In this document: positions 1-10,991 of the stretch, in pieces
Layout of the letters: the number at the start of each line of letters is the position of its first letter
Position numbering within the stretch: position 1 is the first letter of the stretch
Made by a program: the position numbers and the translations under genes
Notes under the pieces: generated by a model
The model's input: only the letters and a program-made list of their open reading frames with translations
Database searches by the model: none
Told to the model about the DNA's origin: nothing
NCBI GenBank assembly: GCA_047606565.1
Contig: JASGEH010000059.1
Coordinates: forward strand, 1-19,840
DNA length: 19,840 nucleotides
Source: Comamonas_F sp047606565
GTDB lineage: Bacteria > Pseudomonadota > Gammaproteobacteria > Burkholderiales > Burkholderiaceae_C
Direction: 5' to 3'

Positions 1-518
1 CGCACGTCGGGCGCGCGGCGCAAGGCGATGGTGTGGTCGGCCTGCAGCGGCACCAGCAACTGGCCCAGCACGCGCGCGCGCTGGGCTTGCGCCATGCGGT
101 AGCGGTGGAAGCGCTGCGGATAGGGCAAGGGCGCTTCGGCCTTGCGGCGGCCGCGCGGCGGCGCGTCGAAGCGCCGCGCCAGCGCCTGCAGCAGTTGCCG
201 GGCGTTGTGAAAGTCGCCCGTCCACAGCAGGGCCGTGCCCTCGCAGGCCAGCCGGTAGGCGGCGTCGGCGCTGAACTGGTCATCGGCCTGGACCACGCGG
301 CGTGGCGCGGCAGCGCCGTTTTCGGCATGCCACAGCACGTCATGCCACGCGCCGTCGGCGGCTTGCCAGCGCAAGGCCACGGCTGCGTTGCCCGAGGGCA
401 GGGTCACGCTGCCGGTCGTCTCGACTTCGTGCACGGTAAAGCGCGGCACGGTGGCACCAGCCGGTTTGGGCAGGCGGCGCGGCGCGGTGTCCGGCGCCTG
501 CGGTTTGGGTGTTTTCAT
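1..518 (-). CDS. Probable class I SAM-dependent methyltransferase, N-terminal part (3' end beyond window)
   Basis: An open frame reads without a stop from an ATG at 518 to the left edge (172 codons visible), so only the N-terminal part is present. The visible protein begins MKTPKPQAPD, has a basic Pro-rich start and then a stretch with LACEGTALLW and GDFHNARQLLQALARR. It continues with a Phe/His/Arg segment ending QRARVLGQLLVPLQ. I recognise this as the N-terminal domain that precedes the methyltransferase-small (MTS) domain in Burkholderiales proteins often found beside typA. The SAM-binding glycine motif and any NPPW-type catalytic motif would lie outside the window, so the enzymatic call is inference from family memory. 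The substrate is unknown. There is no Shine-Dalgarno before the ATG, and the start lies only about 10 bases after the U-tract of the typA terminator, so the true start or promoter could differ. Confidence 0.6.
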   Translation of the reverse strand, partial: MKTPKPQAPDTAPRRLPKPAGATVPRFTVHEVETTGSVTLPSGNAAVALRWQAADGAWHDVLWHAENGAAAPRRVVQADDQFSADAAYRLACEGTALLWTGDFHNARQLLQALARRFDAPPRGRRKAEAPLPYPQRFHRYRMAQAQRARVLGQLLVPLQADHTIALRRAPDV

Positions 519-528
519 GTGCGGATGT

Positions 529-560
529 AAAAAAGGCGGACGGGCTGCAGCCCGTCCGCC
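529..560 (-). terminator. Intrinsic terminator after typA
   Basis: A perfect 26-base palindrome (535-560, GGCGGACGGGCTG and its complement) is followed on the minus strand by six T residues (529-534). It starts 34 bases after the typA stop codon. Stem strength and U-run make this a convincing Rho-independent terminator ending the rimP-to-typA cluster. Confidence 0.88.
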
Positions 561-593
561 TGTCCCGTCAAGGGCGAGAGGCTGTCGCAGGGA

Positions 594-2417
<1,824 letters not shown>

Positions 2418-2497
2418 GGATTCACTCGTTTTCAAAAGTCAGGGCAGGCCGCACGGGGGCTCGCCAGCCAAAAAAGGATAAAAGGTCGCGCTGTGGG

Positions 2498-3547
2498 TCA
2501 GGCCCGTTCAGGCGCCTCGCACTTGTCGTAGCGCCGGGGCGGCTCGGCGCTTTCGCGGCCCTGCCCGGCCACCGCCGCCGCCACCGAGGCCTGCTGCTGG
2601 ATAATCTGGCCGACTTCGACCGGACTGAGCAGACGCGTCGGGATCAGCTCGCCGCCACGCACATGGCCGGTGCCCAGCAAGGCGCGCGGCGCCTCGCCCC
2701 ACACCTGCACCAAGGGCGCATCGGCCAGCGTGACGCGCCGGCGCAGGCCGCTGAGGAAGCGCCCGGCATCCTGCGCCTCCAGGATGACAGGCCGATGTTG
2801 CCCCAGCAAGGCCTCCACGGGCAACAGCGCCGCCAGCCGCGCGGCTTCGGGCATGGCCTCCAGCTCGGCCAGGGTGACCGCGCGGGCCACCTCGAAGTCG
2901 CCGGTCTGCACGCGGCGCAGCAGGCTCAGGTGGGCGCCGCAGCCCAGCGCCGCGCCCAGGTCCTCGCCCAGCGTGCGGATGTAGGTGCCCTTGCTGCAGC
3001 ACACGCGGATGCGCAATTGCGGCTGCCCCTCGGCCGAGGTCTCCAGCCCCAGCCACAGGTCGTGGATGACCACGCGGCGGGCCGGCCGCTCGACCTCGAT
3101 GCCGGCGCGGGCGTATTCGTAGAGCGCCTTGCCGTCCTTCTTGAGCGCCGAATGCATGGGCGGCACCTGTTCAATGGGGCCCAGGAAACGCTGGCGCACC
3201 TGTTCGAGCGTGGCCGCGTCGATCGCCGGCACCGCGCGCTCGGCCAGCACCTCGCCTTCGGCGTCGCCGGTGGTGGTGGTCACGCCCAGGCGCGCCACGG
3301 CCTCGTAGCGCTTGTCGGCGTCCAGGTGCAACTGGCTGAACTTGGTGGCCGCGCCGAAGCACAGCGGCAAGGCGCCGGTGGCCAGCGGGTCCAGCGTGCC
3401 GGTATGGCCGGCTTTCTCGGCGCGCAGCAACCACTTCGCCTTCTGCAAGGCGTCGTTGCTCGACAGGCCCAGGGGCTTGTCGAGCAGCAGCACCCCGTGG
3501 ACGGGGCGGCGGACGATGCGGGCGCGAGGGGCGCGGGGCGTGTTCAT
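2498..3547 (-). CDS. truB: tRNA pseudouridine(55) synthase TruB
   Basis: TruB converts U55 of the tRNA T-loop to pseudouridine and also acts as a tRNA folding chaperone. The chosen product has 349 residues, starting MNTPRAPRAR at the ATG at 3547, just before the conserved VHGVLLLDKPLGLSSN. The catalytic aspartate lies in GHTGTLDPLATG (Asp53). KRYEAVARLGVTTTTGDAEG and the later CSKGTYIRTLGEDLG are further TruB signatures. The C-terminal part (about 250-340) is the TruB C-terminal/PUA-like region. The frame stays open upstream, and an ATG at 3598 would add 17 residues, but it lies inside a terminator-like hairpin and those residues are atypical. No good Shine-Dalgarno is visible for either start. 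The gene lies between rbfA and typA, the order usual in this group. Confidence 0.95.
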   Translation of the reverse strand: MNTPRAPRARIVRRPVHGVLLLDKPLGLSSNDALQKAKWLLRAEKAGHTGTLDPLATGALPLCFGAATKFSQLHLDADKRYEAVARLGVTTTTGDAEGEVLAERAVPAIDAATLEQVRQRFLGPIEQVPPMHSALKKDGKALYEYARAGIEVERPARRVVIHDLWLGLETSAEGQPQLRIRVCCSKGTYIRTLGEDLGAALGCGAHLSLLRRVQTGDFEVARAVTLAELEAMPEAARLAALLPVEALLGQHRPVILEAQDAGRFLSGLRRRVTLADAPLVQVWGEAPRALLGTGHVRGGELIPTRLLSPVEVGQIIQQQASVAAAVAGQGRESAEPPRRYDKCEAPERA

Positions 3548-3563
3548 GGATGGGAAAACAGGG

Positions 3564-3595
3564 CTAAAAGAAAGGCTGGCACCCGGGCCAGCCTT
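3564..3595 (-). terminator. Terminator-like hairpin between rbfA and truB
   Basis: AAGGCTGGC (3572-3580) and GCCAGCCTT (3587-3595) form a 9-bp stem around a 6-base loop. On the minus strand it is followed by the T-rich run TCTTTTAG. It lies in the 115-base gap between rbfA and truB and could reduce readthrough into truB-typA. The interrupted T-run makes it probably partial. Confidence 0.6.
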
Positions 3596-3662
3596 CATTC
3601 GGTTCGGTCTCGCGCCAGGGGGAACGCGAAAACCATGCCTGGGCACGGGCGGGACGGAAAGA

Positions 3663-4034
3663 TCAGTCCTCGTCCTTGCCACGCGAGGCCACGGCCTTGG
3701 CGATCAGCGCGTTCATGTCGGCCGCGCGCTCGGGCGTGCGGTCGAAGTGGAAGTGCAGCGTCGGCACGGTGTGGATGTGCAGGCGCTTGAACAGGCCGTT
3801 GCGCAGGAAGCCGGCGGCCTGGTTGAGCGCCAGCTCGGTCTGCTCCGGCTCGCCGGTGAGCAGGCTGAAATAGACCTTGGCATGGGCGTAGTCGGGCGTG
3901 ACTTCCACGCCCTGCAGCGTGACCATGCCGACGCGCGGGTCCTTGAGCTCGCGCGCGATCAGCTCGGTCAGATCGCGCTGGATCTGGTCGGCCACGCGGA
4001 AGCTGCGGTTGGGTGTCGTACTTTTCTTGGGCAT
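3663..4034 (-). CDS. rbfA: 30S ribosome-binding factor RbfA
   Basis: RbfA is a small KH-fold protein that binds immature 30S subunits and helps 16S rRNA 5'-end maturation, especially in the cold. The product has 123 residues, normal for the family. Recognisable segments are RVADQIQRDLTELIARELKD, then DPRVGMVTLQGVEVTPDYAHAKVYFS, and LHIHTVPTLHFHFDRT, with an acidic tail KDED. The ATG at 4034 gives the expected MPKKSTTPNRSFRVADQI start. An overlapping ATG five bases upstream is out of frame. The start region is preceded by a GC-rich hairpin (4048-4072) rather than an obvious Shine-Dalgarno. The gene sits 48 bases after infB, the conserved neighbour, and shares its transcript. Confidence 0.95.
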   Translation of the reverse strand: MPKKSTTPNRSFRVADQIQRDLTELIARELKDPRVGMVTLQGVEVTPDYAHAKVYFSLLTGEPEQTELALNQAAGFLRNGLFKRLHIHTVPTLHFHFDRTPERAADMNALIAKAVASRGKDED

Positions 4035-4047
4035 CGCATCGAAGCCG

Positions 4048-4072
4048 GCCCCCGGCCTTGCCGACCGGGGGC
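4048..4072 (-). other. GC hairpin between infB and rbfA
   Basis: GCCCCCGG (4048-4055) and CCGGGGGC (4065-4072) can form an 8-bp all-GC stem with a 9-base loop in the 48-base infB-rbfA gap. No T-run follows on the minus strand, so it is not a terminator. It lies 13 bases upstream of the rbfA ATG and could be an mRNA processing, stability or translation-control element. Confidence 0.5.
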
Positions 4073-4082
4073 GGACTCTTTC

Positions 4083-7286
<3,204 letters not shown>

Positions 7287-7307
7287 ATGTGTTTCTGCCC
7301 TCCGTGA

Positions 7308-8795
7308 TCACGACGCTTGGCCGTCGAACCAGTGTTCGCGTGCCTTCATGATGAGTGCGGTGGCCTCTTCCGCGGTTTGGCCGGTGATTTCCACGAGTTC
7401 GTCGGTGGCCAGGTCGGCCAGATCGTCGCGGGTGTGCACGCCGGCCTGCGCCAGCTTGGCGATGGCCGCCGAATCCAGGCCCTGCAGATCGCGCAGGTCC
7501 TGCGAGACGCTGCCCACGGATTCCTCGCGCGCGATTTCGATGGTCAACAGCGCGTCCTTGGCGCGGGCGCGCAGCTCGTTGACGGTGTCCTCGTCGAAGC
7601 TCTCGATCTCCAGCATCTCCTGCAGCGGCACGTAAGCGACCTCTTCGAGGCTGGTGAAGCCCTCGCCGATCAGGATGTCGGCGATTTCCTCGTCCACATC
7701 GAGCTTCTGCATGAACAGCGCGCGGATGGTCTGGGTCTCGTCGGCCTGCTTCTGGGCCGATTCGGCGGCGTCCATGATGTTGATCTTCCAGCCCGTGAGG
7801 TCGGAGGCCAGGCGCACGTTCTGGCCGCCACGGCCGATGGCGATGGCCAGGTTTTCCTCGTCGACCACCACGTCCATGGCGTGGCGTTCTTCGTCGACCA
7901 CGATGGAGCTGACGTTGGCCGGCGCCAGCGCGCCGATCACGAACTGGGCCGGGTCCTCGCTCCACAGCACGATGTCCACGCGCTCGCCGCCCAACTCGTT
8001 GGTCACGCCGTTGACGCGGCTGCCGCGAACGCCGACGCAGGTGCCGATCGGGTCGACCCGCTTGTCGTGCGAGAGCACGGCGATCTTGGCGCGGCTGCCG
8101 GGGTCGCGGGCACAGGACTTGATCTCCAGCAGGCCTTGCTCGATCTCGGGCACTTCCTGGCGGAACAGCTCGATCATGAATTCAGGCGCCGCGCGCGACA
8201 GCAGGATGGGCGCGCCGCGCAGGTTGAGGTCGACCTCCATGATCATGGCGCGCACGCGGTCGCCGCTGCGCAGGTTTTCCTTGGGGATCATCTCGCCGCG
8301 GCGCAGACGGCCCTCGACGCGGCCGGACTCGACGATGATGTCGCCCTTGTCCATGCGCTTGACGGTGCCCACGAAGATCTTCTCGCCACGGCTCATGAAG
8401 TCGTTGAGCAGCATCTCGCGCTCGGCGTCGCGGATCTTCTGCAGGATGACCTGCTTGGCGGCCATGGCGCCGATGCGGCCGATCGGCACCGAGTCGACCG
8501 GCTCCTCGATGTAGTCGTCGACCTCGATGTCCTCGATCTGCTCCTTGGCCTCGAACAGCAGGATTTCCTGCTCGGGCAGCTGCAGGCCAGCCTCGTCGGG
8601 CACCACGTGCCAGCGGCGGAAGGTTTCGTAGGCGCCGGAGTCACGGTCGATCGCCACGCGAATATCCACCTCGCCCTCGTACAGCTTCTTGGTGGCTTGC
8701 GCCAGGGCAGCCTCGACGGCGCCGAACACCACGTCGCGCTCCACGTTCTTCTCACGCGAGATGGCTTCAACCAACATCAACAATTCGCGATTCAT
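7308..8795 (-). CDS. nusA: Transcription termination/antitermination factor NusA
   Basis: NusA binds RNA polymerase and nascent RNA, modulating pausing, termination and antitermination. The product has 495 residues, the same length as E. coli NusA. It shows the RNA-polymerase-binding N-terminal domain (about 1-125), an S1 domain (about 136-200), and KH1 around GTCVGVRGSRVN (251-262). KH2 follows around AIGRGGQNVRLA (319-330), then two acidic helix-hairpin repeats (about 365-415 and 440-490). The start at 8795 (MNRELLMLVEAISREKNV) is supported by a strong AGGAGAG at 8803-8809, 7 bases upstream. It lies 37 bases after rimP and 21 bases before infB, the universal rimP-nusA-infB order. Autoregulation by NusA at leader terminators is known in E. 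coli and could apply here. Confidence 0.97.
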   Translation of the reverse strand: MNRELLMLVEAISREKNVERDVVFGAVEAALAQATKKLYEGEVDIRVAIDRDSGAYETFRRWHVVPDEAGLQLPEQEILLFEAKEQIEDIEVDDYIEEPVDSVPIGRIGAMAAKQVILQKIRDAEREMLLNDFMSRGEKIFVGTVKRMDKGDIIVESGRVEGRLRRGEMIPKENLRSGDRVRAMIMEVDLNLRGAPILLSRAAPEFMIELFRQEVPEIEQGLLEIKSCARDPGSRAKIAVLSHDKRVDPIGTCVGVRGSRVNGVTNELGGERVDIVLWSEDPAQFVIGALAPANVSSIVVDEERHAMDVVVDEENLAIAIGRGGQNVRLASDLTGWKINIMDAAESAQKQADETQTIRALFMQKLDVDEEIADILIGEGFTSLEEVAYVPLQEMLEIESFDEDTVNELRARAKDALLTIEIAREESVGSVSQDLRDLQGLDSAAIAKLAQAGVHTRDDLADLATDELVEITGQTAEEATALIMKAREHWFDGQAS

Positions 8796-8832
8796 ACCAC
8801 GACTCTCCTGGAATATTGACTACTCTTTTTAA

Positions 8833-9444
8833 TCACTGCTTGTCGGCGCCTGACTCCTGGGGAGCGGCCGCCTCGCGGGGCTTGCGCCCCTTGAAATCGA
8901 CGATCGGGGCCAGGCGGGCCTCCTTGATCTCATCGAGCGTGAAACCCAACGCATGCACCGCCTGTGCGGCCAGCTTCTTCTTGCCGGGCTTCTGCCCGGG
9001 CTTGGTCTCGATGGGGTCGCGCCAGACGATCTGCCAGCCGGCATCGGTTCGCTCCAGCTCGCCCCGGAACTTCTTGCGGTTGGCGGCCACCTGGCCGGCG
9101 GCGGCCGCGCCCAGGGGCTGCTTGAGGGTGATGTCGACGGTTTCGCCGGCAAAGCGCACGAAGTCCTGCTCGTGCCGCAGCGGGCGGTCGATGCCGGGCG
9201 AGGAGATTTCGAGCCGCTTGTAATCGACGCCATCGACCTCGAGCGCGAACTGCAACTGGCGCGTGACCTTCTCGCAGTCCTCGACGGTGATGAAAGCCTC
9301 GGACACGCCGGGCACCGGCTGGGTTTCGCCCGACCAGGGCAAGTCGATGGTGATGCGCAGCAGGCCACCGGCGGATCGCTCGATCTCCACCAAGTCATAG
9401 CCCAGCCCGGTCACGGTCTGCTCAACGATTTCCTGCAACGCCAC
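8833..9444 (-). CDS. rimP: Ribosome maturation factor RimP
   Basis: RimP binds the 30S subunit and promotes its early assembly. The 203-residue product shows the N-terminal domain with EIVEQTVTGLGYDLVEIE, then EDCEKVTRQLQFALEVD and the signature LEISSPGIDRPL. The C-terminal SH3-like domain lies around 100-180 and includes the segment VDITLKQPLG. The tail (KGRKPREAAAPQES...) is a lineage-specific basic/Ala-rich extension. I chose the GTG at 9444 because the protein then begins ALQEIVEQ, in register with the family, and because AAAGGA lies 5 bases upstream. The frame stays open upstream to an ATG at 9498, but those 18 residues look non-homologous. RimP is first in the operon, preceded by a ~210-base leader. 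Confidence 0.95.
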   Translation of the reverse strand: MALQEIVEQTVTGLGYDLVEIERSAGGLLRITIDLPWSGETQPVPGVSEAFITVEDCEKVTRQLQFALEVDGVDYKRLEISSPGIDRPLRHEQDFVRFAGETVDITLKQPLGAAAAGQVAANRKKFRGELERTDAGWQIVWRDPIETKPGQKPGKKKLAAQAVHALGFTLDEIKEARLAPIVDFKGRKPREAAAPQESGADKQ

Positions 9445-9449
9445 CCAAG

Positions 9450-9455
9450 TCCTTT
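9450..9455 (-). promoter_or_regulatory. Ribosome-binding site deciding the GTG start of rimP
   Basis: AAAGGA on the minus strand lies 5 bases before the GTG at 9444. It supports this start over the upstream in-frame ATG at 9498. Confidence 0.75.
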
Positions 9456-9522
9456 CAAGCCGACGGCCCCAGCGGGCCCCGCACAGGAACACGGGCAACG
9501 AGGTGCGGCCCGCGCCACGAAG

Positions 9523-9544
9523 AAAAAAGCCCCATGGCCTCTTC
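9523..9544 (-). promoter_or_regulatory. Weak terminator-like hairpin in the rimP leader
   Basis: On the minus strand AAGAGGCC, loop ATGG, then GGC run into six T residues (9523-9528). The stem has only three GC pairs plus A-U and G-U pairs, so termination would be weak. It is the second terminator-like structure in the leader. Confidence 0.35.
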
Positions 9545-9614
9545 CTCGCGGCAGCGGACTGCCTTCGAAAACCCGTTAGATACTGTGCGCAAACATGTTT
9601 AAATCCGTTTGACC

Positions 9615-9643
9615 AAAAAAAATGGGCGGTTGGTTATCCGCCC
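9615..9643 (-). terminator. Early intrinsic terminator/attenuator in the rimP-nusA-infB leader
   Basis: GGGCGG (9624-9629) and CCGCCC (9638-9643) form a 6-bp GC stem with an 8-base loop. On the minus strand an A and then eight T residues follow (9615-9622). It lies just downstream of the predicted rimP start of transcription and 170 bases before the rimP start codon. There is no minus-strand gene upstream for it to end, so it is either an attenuator or a stop for antisense readthrough. Confidence 0.7.
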
Positions 9644-9662
9644 GTCTGGTCGTTAGCTCGTT

Positions 9663-9691
9663 ATTGTAACCCGTGGAACCCGCCCGCACAA
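9663..9691 (-). promoter_or_regulatory. Predicted sigma70 promoter of the rimP-nusA-infB operon
   Basis: On the minus strand TTGTGC (9686-9691) and TACAAT (9663-9668) are separated by exactly 17 bases. The -10 matches TATAAT at five of six positions and the -35 begins TTG. Transcription would start near 9656, giving a leader of about 210 bases. It is the best promoter in the window by eye. Confidence 0.65.
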
Positions 9692-9729
9692 GGTTCGCGC
9701 GGCCGACAGACGCTTCGGGCACTTTTCTT

Positions 9730-9735
9730 TATGAT
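9730..9735 (+). promoter_or_regulatory. Possible -10 element for the NYN-CSD gene
   Basis: TATGAT matches the sigma70 -10 at five of six positions, but no acceptable -35 lies 16-18 bases upstream. If used, the 5' leader would be about 130 bases and would include a 7-bp hairpin (9834-9851). Confidence 0.3.
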
Positions 9736-9874
9736 CCAGGTTGGGGCGCTCCAGCCGCGCCTCAAAACCTTCTCTCCCCGGAGCCGCCATCGGCTCATTC
9801 CATTCATTCCTGACTCACCTTCCCAAGGCGCAAGCCGGTCTGCGGACTGGCTGAATGCGCCCGCCCTCTCCACC

Positions 9875-10813
9875 ATGTCTCATCAGCAATGCCGCGTCGC
9901 CGTCTTCTATGACGGCACCTATCTGGCCAAAGTCCGTACCTACTACCTCATGCAGCACGCGCGCCGTGCACACCTGTCGATCAAGGGCCTGCACCGCTTC
10001 ATCGAGGCCGAGGTCGCCCGCCACGAGGGCACCGACGCCGACCACTGCCGCATCGTCGAGGCCGCCCACTTCCGCGGCCGGCTCAATGCCCAGCAGGCCA
10101 TGGAGCTCGACCGTCTCTACGCCGAGCGCGTGTTCGACGACGTGCTCATGCGCGCCGGCGTCATCCAGTACCACCAGCAACTCGCCATGCGGCCCGACGG
10201 CACCTTCGAGGAAAAGCGCGTCGACGTGCTGCTGGCGCTGGAAGCCTACGAATACGCCACCCTCAAGAAGCCCGATGTGATCGTGCTGGTGACGGGCGAT
10301 GCCGACTTCGTGCCCCTGGTGCGCAAACTCAACACCCTGGGCGTGCGCGTAATGATCCTGGGCTGGGAATTCAGCTACGAATACGAGGGCCAGTCGCGCA
10401 ACAGCCACATCTCCTACGACCTGATCGAACATGCCAACTACCCGGTGCTGATGCACCAGGAAGTCGATGCGCCGCAAAAGGACCCGCTGGTCGAGGGCAT
10501 CTTCGTGCCCCGCCCCGAAACCCGCGAGACCCGCGAAGCGCGCGAGTCACGCGAGCCGCGCCCGGCCCCGCAAGAGCGCGCTGCCCGCCGCATCGACCAG
10601 GCCTGGCACACCGGCACCATCGTCAACCTGCGCACCCAGCGCGACTACGGCTTCATCAAGCCCGACGACGGGGAAGAAGACGGCAACGTGTTCTTCCACC
10701 ACAGCCACCTCAAGGGCCTGGAGCGCGACGACCTGCACATCGGCCTGCACGTCAAGTACGAACTGCGCGAAACCGACCGCGATCCGGCGGCGTTCGAGGT
10801 GCAGTTGGCCTGA
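9875..10813 (+). CDS. NYN-domain predicted ribonuclease fused to a cold-shock domain
   Basis: The 312-residue protein has two recognisable modules. Residues about 6-170 form a NYN (LabA/DUF88, PIN-like) domain: VAVFYDGTY with Asp13, KRVDVLLALEAY with Asp117, and VLVTGDADFVPLVRKL with Asp142/Asp144. These acidic residues fit the metal-binding site of NYN nucleases. A charged Arg/Glu linker (about 213-240) leads to a cold-shock-like OB fold (about 244-310), with TGTIVNL, DYGFIKPDDG (RNP1-like) and NVFFHHSHL (RNP2-like). By family knowledge this suggests a cytoplasmic RNase or RNA-processing protein with its own RNA-binding arm; substrate and role are unknown. I chose the ATG at 9875 because the first strand begins seven residues later; an in-frame ATG at 9731 would add 48 atypical residues. 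No Shine-Dalgarno is visible. It is the only plus-strand gene, divergent from rimP and convergent with purL. Confidence 0.85.
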   Translation: MSHQQCRVAVFYDGTYLAKVRTYYLMQHARRAHLSIKGLHRFIEAEVARHEGTDADHCRIVEAAHFRGRLNAQQAMELDRLYAERVFDDVLMRAGVIQYHQQLAMRPDGTFEEKRVDVLLALEAYEYATLKKPDVIVLVTGDADFVPLVRKLNTLGVRVMILGWEFSYEYEGQSRNSHISYDLIEHANYPVLMHQEVDAPQKDPLVEGIFVPRPETRETREARESREPRPAPQERAARRIDQAWHTGTIVNLRTQRDYGFIKPDDGEEDGNVFFHHSHLKGLERDDLHIGLHVKYELRETDRDPAAFEVQLA

Positions 10814-10815
10814 CC

Positions 10816-10909
10816 GCGGCCCGGCGACGAAAAAGACCCCTCGGTCAAGTCCTTCGGACTCGCCCGGTCCCCCAGGGAGACGCTTTTTGTCTTGGGGCGG
10901 CCCGGCGAC
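10816..10909. repeat. Two-hairpin element framed by 13-bp direct repeats
   Basis: GCGGCCCGGCGAC occurs at 10816-10828 and again at 10897-10909. Between the copies lie a hairpin (10842-10852 with 10856-10866, 11-bp stem with one mismatch) and a second one (CCCCA/AGAC at 10870-10881 with GTCT/TGGGG at 10889-10897, three bulged G). The layout resembles a dispersed REP-like intergenic element, but only one copy is in the window. Confidence 0.55.
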
Positions 10910-10949
10910 AAAAAAAAGAGCCAGCCCCTTTCGGGTACTGGCTCTTTTT
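10910..10949. terminator. Bidirectional intrinsic terminator between the NYN gene and purL
   Basis: AAAAAGAGCCAG (10913-10924) and CTGGCTCTTTTT (10938-10949) form a 12-bp stem. T-runs follow in both directions: T5 on the plus strand and eight T on the minus strand (10910-10917). It sits between convergent genes and can end both transcripts. Confidence 0.88.
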
Positions 10950-10991
10950 CATTGACGCAGCCGGCGCGGCGCGCAGGCCCTCAGGCCCGGA

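Larger units (their letters stand above)
9445..9874. other. 430-base divergent intergenic region between rimP and the NYN gene
   Basis: No convincing coding sequence was found here. On the minus strand it holds the rimP promoter (9663-9691), a hairpin with T8 (9615-9643), a weaker hairpin with T6 (9523-9544) and a 10-bp palindrome AAACATGTTT (9591-9600). On the plus strand it holds a possible -10 TATGAT (9730-9735) and a hairpin at 9834-9851 shortly before the NYN start. I looked for a tRNA (E. coli has metY before rimP) and saw no T-loop plus acceptor pairing. A 71-codon minus-strand frame (9661-9876) has no recognisable features and is not called. Confidence 0.7.

Noticed and set aside
33..530. 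165-codon plus-strand frame at the left edge
   Set aside because: It mirrors the in-register minus-strand methyltransferase frame, which has family-like sequence; the plus-strand translation does not.
9445..9874. tRNA gene before rimP, by analogy with E. coli metY
   Set aside because: I found no paired acceptor stem, T-loop or CCA end on either strand.
9731..9874. N-terminal extension of the NYN protein from the ATG at 9731
   Set aside because: The 48 extra residues resemble translated leader, the NYN fold starts at residue 7 of the shorter form, and this ATG overlaps a -10-like sequence.
9661..9876. 71-codon minus-strand frame upstream of rimP as a leader gene
   Set aside because: It starts inside the NYN start region, has no ribosome-binding site or recognisable domain, and overlaps the rimP promoter.
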